Shown one piece after another: positions 4,144-6,861 of a stretch of 6,861 nt of DNA. The DNA comes from an uncultured Eubacteriaceae bacterium (lineage in GTDB: Bacteria; Bacillota; Clostridia; Eubacteriales; UBA1433): positions 1 to 6,861 of the forward strand of contig CALFLU010000040.1 of the NCBI GenBank assembly GCA_937880125.1, read 5' to 3'. Numbering within the stretch: the stretch's first letter is position 1; each line of letters starts with the position of its first letter. The position numbers were made by a program, and so were the translations under genes. The notes under the pieces are model-generated. The model did no database searches. It was not told the DNA's origin and saw only the letters and a list, made by a program, of their open reading frames with translations.

Positions 4144-4893
4144 ATGTCCATACTATATTCTTTCTTCGGAAAGGCATTGTTTTTTATCTATAATCTTGTA
4201 GACAGCTATGGCCTGGCCATTGTTATTTTTTCCATCTTGGCAAAACTTTTGCTGTTGCCTCTGAGCATCAAGCAAAACAAATCCATGAAAGTCATGAAAG
4301 ACCTTCAGCCCGAAATGGAAAAACTGCAAAAGAAATATGCAGACAACAAAGAAAAATTAAATATGGAAATGCAACGACTGTATCAAAAACACAATTACAA
4401 CCCCTTAAGCGGCTGTCTGCCGATTTTGTTGCAATTTCCGATCATTATCGCACTCTTCACCGTGCTGCGCCAGCCCGAACAATGGGTGTTTTTGGATGGC
4501 ACCATCAACGCGGTGGATATGAGCTTTTTGTGGGTGAAAAATTTGGGTTCACCCGACGCCATGAACTTTCTTGCAGACGGCACGAAGTTCAATATCATAA
4601 CACAAATGCCGCAAGTCATCGATACCGTTAAAAACGGACTGAATAACGGGTGGTTTATTTTCCCCGTACTCTCGATTGTTTCGCAGATCTTTATGACAAA
4701 GCAGACAATGCAAATGCAAAGCGCACAACAGCGCCAGCAAATGAAAATGTTCAACTATATCATGTATGCCATGATCGGATATATTTCATTTACATTCCCG
4801 GCCGGCTTGGCCATTTACTGGTTCTTGCAAACTGCGTTGTCGATCGTGCAGCAATACTATTTCTTAAGAGAAAAACCGAAAAAGGAAGTGTAA
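4144..4893 (+). CDS. yidC: Membrane protein insertase YidC/Oxa1 family
   Basis: The 249-residue insertase places proteins into the cytoplasmic membrane, alone or with the Sec translocon. It is the short Gram-positive form without the large extracellular domain of Gram-negative YidC. Visible parts are a transmembrane segment around 22-42 with Lys34 at the position of the groove arginine, a charged cytoplasmic hairpin predicted coiled (44-84), NPLSGCLPILLQFPIIIALF (86-105), a further segment around 170-185, and the conserved FPAGLAIYWFLQTALSIVQQ (218-237). The N-terminus lacks a lipobox cysteine, unlike Bacillus SpoIIIJ. GGAGG (4135-4139) lies only 4 bases before the ATG, slightly short. It stands between yidD and jag, the usual partner order, and its C-terminal tail is short and basic. 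Confidence 0.96.
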   Translation: MSILYSFFGKALFFIYNLVDSYGLAIVIFSILAKLLLLPLSIKQNKSMKVMKDLQPEMEKLQKKYADNKEKLNMEMQRLYQKHNYNPLSGCLPILLQFPIIIALFTVLRQPEQWVFLDGTINAVDMSFLWVKNLGSPDAMNFLADGTKFNIITQMPQVIDTVKNGLNNGWFIFPVLSIVSQIFMTKQTMQMQSAQQRQQMKMFNYIMYAMIGYISFTFPAGLAIYWFLQTALSIVQQYYFLREKPKKEV

Positions 4894-4897
4894 TAGA

Positions 4898-5524
4898 ATG
4901 CAAAAATCTGTCATCAAAAAAGGAAGGACCGTTGAAGAAGCCATCGAAGCCGCATTGCAGGAATTGGGCGCAAGCAAAGAGCAGGTGGAAACCAAAGTGC
5001 TGGAACTGCCCAGCGGCGGACTGATGGGCATTTTGAGCAAACAGGCAAAAGTAGAAGTGACACTGCTGCCCCAAGGCCCCAAAGAAAAGGCTGTCGAATT
5101 CATTGAATCAGTGGTAAAATCCATGGGCATTGACGGCACGGCACATGCGGAAATGAAAGAAGACAATGTGCTTTTCATTACCATTACCGGAGAAAACATG
5201 CGCTATCTGATCGGCAGACGAGGCATCACCTTAGATGCTTTGCAATATCTGGTCAGCCTGGTGGTAAATAAAAATGCCGAAGAGTATACAAAAATTGTAC
5301 TCAACACCGAAGGCTACAGAGAAAAAAGAGAACAAGCCCTCAAGGAATTTGCAGACAAAATGGCGCAACGTGCCATTAAAACCCGCAGAAGGGTAGAGCT
5401 TGAACCGATGAATCCCTATGAGCGGCGCATTATCCACGCCTATTTGCAAAACAATCGGCGCGTGGTGACCATCAGCGAAGGCGAAGAGCCCTATCGTCGC
5501 ATTTTGATTGAAGTAAAAAGATAA
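4898..5524 (+). CDS. jag: Jag/KhpB-type RNA-binding protein (Jag-N, KH and R3H domains)
   Basis: The 208-residue protein matches the Jag family (also KhpB or EloR in other Firmicutes), cytoplasmic RNA-binding proteins linked to cell elongation and division in streptococci. Domains in order are Jag-N (about 1-52), a KH domain with the GxxG loop in LIGRRGITLDALQYL (104-118), and an R3H domain (about 145-208) with Arg176-xxx-His180. The linker between Jag-N and KH is short. The start follows AAAGGAAG (4881-4888), which lies within the last codons of yidC; only 4 bases separate the yidC stop from the ATG, so the two are translationally coupled. An intrinsic terminator follows at once, ending the operon. 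The gene is complete and the assignment firm; its role in this organism is inferred. Confidence 0.94.
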   Translation: MQKSVIKKGRTVEEAIEAALQELGASKEQVETKVLELPSGGLMGILSKQAKVEVTLLPQGPKEKAVEFIESVVKSMGIDGTAHAEMKEDNVLFITITGENMRYLIGRRGITLDALQYLVSLVVNKNAEEYTKIVLNTEGYREKREQALKEFADKMAQRAIKTRRRVELEPMNPYERRIIHAYLQNNRRVVTISEGEEPYRRILIEVKR

Positions 5525-5530
5525 TAAACA

Positions 5531-5558
5531 GGCAGTGGTAATCCGCTGCCCTTTTTTT
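5531..5558 (+). terminator. Intrinsic terminator after jag
   Basis: GGCAGTGG (5531-5538) pairs with CCGCTGCC (5543-5550) around a TAAT loop, with one T-G wobble, followed by C and seven T residues (5552-5558). It lies 6 bases past the jag stop codon and closes the rpmH-rnpA-yidD-yidC-jag operon. Confidence 0.93.
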
Positions 5559-5587
5559 ACCCGCTTTAATGAGTGTATTAATATCAT

Positions 5588-5625
5588 TATAAGTACATAA
5601 CTATTTTATCATAAAGCTTTACAAT
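5588..5625 (+). promoter_or_regulatory. Possible promoter elements for the acyl-CoA synthetase gene
   Basis: The 90-base gap after the jag terminator is very AT-rich. TATAAG (5588-5593) and TACAAT (5620-5625) are each 5 of 6 to the -10 consensus, but neither has a convincing -35 at 16-18 bases. A promoter is expected because a terminator precedes the gene; which element serves, and whether an activator is needed, cannot be told. Confidence 0.3.
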
Positions 5626-5648
5626 AGAAAAAACCGGGAGGTAACAAC

Positions 5649-6861
5649 ATGGATATTCGCAAAGTCATGAAACCAAAAAGCATTGCTGTGGTAGGCGTCA
5701 GCGACAGAGAAGGAAGCTTTGGCAACTATGCCGCACAAAACGCCCTGCGAGGCGCCCTGGGCGAAAAAGTGTATTTTGTTCATCCGAAAAGAGAAGAACT
5801 CTTGGGAAAAAAATGTTATGCCAGTATCAGTGATTTGCCCGAAGTGGTGGACTGTGTCGTTTTATGCACACCCAGCTCCACAGTGATTTCGCTGATGGAA
5901 GAAGCGGGTAAAAAAGGCGTCAAAGGCGCCGTGGTGTTTGCCAGCGGATTTTCGGAAGAAAAGGAAGAAGCGGGCAAAGAGCTTGAAAAACGCTTAATTG
6001 AGGTGGCGGCCGCCTATGATATGGCTGTTATCGGCCCCAACTGTCTGGGAATTATGAACAACGTGGATCAATTAATGATGTGGGGACTGGACAGCGATTT
6101 TGAATTCAACGACAATTTGGGTGTGGGTGTCGTGGGGCAAAGCGGGTTTATCATCAAATATTTGTCCGAAGCCGGATTTGGTATGTCCTATATGGCATCC
6201 ACGGGAAACGGCAACATTGTAACCATCGAAGATATGCTACTGTTTTATGCGGAAGATGAGGCCGTCAGCGTGCTGGCGGTGTACTTGGAAGGCGTGAAAA
6301 AACCGGAAGTGTTTGAAAAAGCCCTGCGAACAGCGGCGGAAAAACGAAAACCCGTCATCGTGCTCAAAAGCGGAAGGTCGAAAAAAGGTGCGGCGGCTAC
6401 GGCTTCCCACACGGGCAATTTGGCCGGTAACAGCGCAACCTATGATGCGATTTTCGAAAAATTCGGTGTGGTGATGGCCGAAGACTTTGTAGATCTCATC
6501 GCGCTGACGAGGATGTTTACCGTACTCAAAGGAACCATCGCGCAAAAGGCGACGCTGGCAAGTTTGAATCTGTCCGGCGGCGAGACGGCGGTGTGCGCAG
6601 ACATGAGTGAAAAATACGGCCTGGTTCATCCGGACTTTGACCCAAAAGTGAAAAAAGCGGTGATGGATCTGCTGCCCTCTTTTGCCACGCCAAACAATCC
6701 GCTGGATGCCACCACGGCGCTGATGTACAACGTGGAAGGAAACAAGACGATTGTAAAAGCGCTGTTGGAAAGCGAGGACATCGGCATCATCACGCTGGGC
6801 ATCAACATCGAGTTGGGAAAACATCACGTCTATGAAAATCAGATCAACCTGTATGCAAAGC
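5649..6861 (+). CDS. Acyl-CoA synthetase, NDP-forming family (N-terminal part, truncated by the window)
   Basis: Enzymes of this family interconvert an acyl-CoA, ADP and phosphate with the acid, CoA and ATP; anaerobes often use them to make ATP from CoA thioesters. The first 404 residues are visible with no stop. They show a CoA-binding Rossmann domain (about 5-100, MKPKSIAVVGVSDREGSFG), GPNCLG (129-134), GVVGQSGFI (160-168), the YLEGVKKPEVFEKAL region (212-226), and KSGRSKKGAAATASHTGNLAG (240-260) with His254 as the expected phosphohistidine. NPLDATT (350-356) lies in the second ligase-like domain. The C-terminal ATP-grasp half expected in fused members lies beyond the window. GGAGG (5637-5641) is 7 bases from the ATG. 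Substrate cannot be inferred; acetyl, branched-chain or aryl acids are all possible. It stands apart from the preceding operon. Confidence 0.9.
   Translation, partial: MDIRKVMKPKSIAVVGVSDREGSFGNYAAQNALRGALGEKVYFVHPKREELLGKKCYASISDLPEVVDCVVLCTPSSTVISLMEEAGKKGVKGAVVFASGFSEEKEEAGKELEKRLIEVAAAYDMAVIGPNCLGIMNNVDQLMMWGLDSDFEFNDNLGVGVVGQSGFIIKYLSEAGFGMSYMASTGNGNIVTIEDMLLFYAEDEAVSVLAVYLEGVKKPEVFEKALRTAAEKRKPVIVLKSGRSKKGAAATASHTGNLAGNSATYDAIFEKFGVVMAEDFVDLIALTRMFTVLKGTIAQKATLASLNLSGGETAVCADMSEKYGLVHPDFDPKVKKAVMDLLPSFATPNNPLDATTALMYNVEGNKTIVKALLESEDIGIITLGINIELGKHHVYENQINLYAK

Noticed and set aside
6237..6827. 196-codon minus-strand frame opposite the acyl-CoA synthetase
   Set aside because: It lies entirely opposite a gene with clear family motifs; its composition is that of an antisense shadow.

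Overview
The window is the replication-origin locus of a low-to-moderate-GC Gram-positive-type bacterium, most likely an anaerobe of class Clostridia (Bacillota). This placement rests on gene content and order (dnaN and dnaA on one side; rpmH, rnpA, yidD, yidC and jag on the other), purine-rich Shine-Dalgarno sites, near-consensus sigma-A promoters, a short YidC without a large periplasmic domain, and a three-domain Jag protein. No genus can be named from what is visible.

Layout, left to right. Positions 1-240 hold no complete gene. They contain the dnaN terminator, an outward-facing extended -10 promoter, and what may be the first seven codons of another leftward gene cut by the window edge. 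dnaN (243-1346) and dnaA (1515-2834) lie on the minus strand. The 168-bp gap between them has a perfect DnaA box, a dnaN promoter, and a trinucleotide-repeat plus AT-rich tract resembling the Bacillus DnaA-trio/unwinding element. The 558-bp gap between dnaA and rpmH (2835-3392) holds the second half of the origin: perfect and near-perfect DnaA boxes, an AT-rich stretch, A-tracts, the dnaA promoter, and two tandem consensus promoters for rpmH.

From 3393 to 5524 a rightward operon encodes ribosomal protein L34, the RNase P protein, YidD, the YidC insertase and the Jag RNA-binding protein, tightly packed and closed by a strong intrinsic terminator at 5531-5558. A separate rightward gene from 5649 to the window end encodes the N-terminal 404 residues of an NDP-forming acyl-CoA synthetase.

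The two gene sets diverge from the origin, so all are transcribed in the direction of fork movement. DnaA loads the replisome, of which DnaN is the sliding clamp; the rightward operon supplies translation, tRNA-processing and membrane-insertion functions. The standard neighbours are missing from the visible sequence: dnaN is followed by a terminator instead of yaaA-recF-gyrB, and jag by a metabolic gene instead of mnmE-mnmG-rsmG. I found no mobile element, CRISPR array, rRNA or tRNA, and no clear new multi-gene system. The items most worth a second look are the origin architecture and its promoters.
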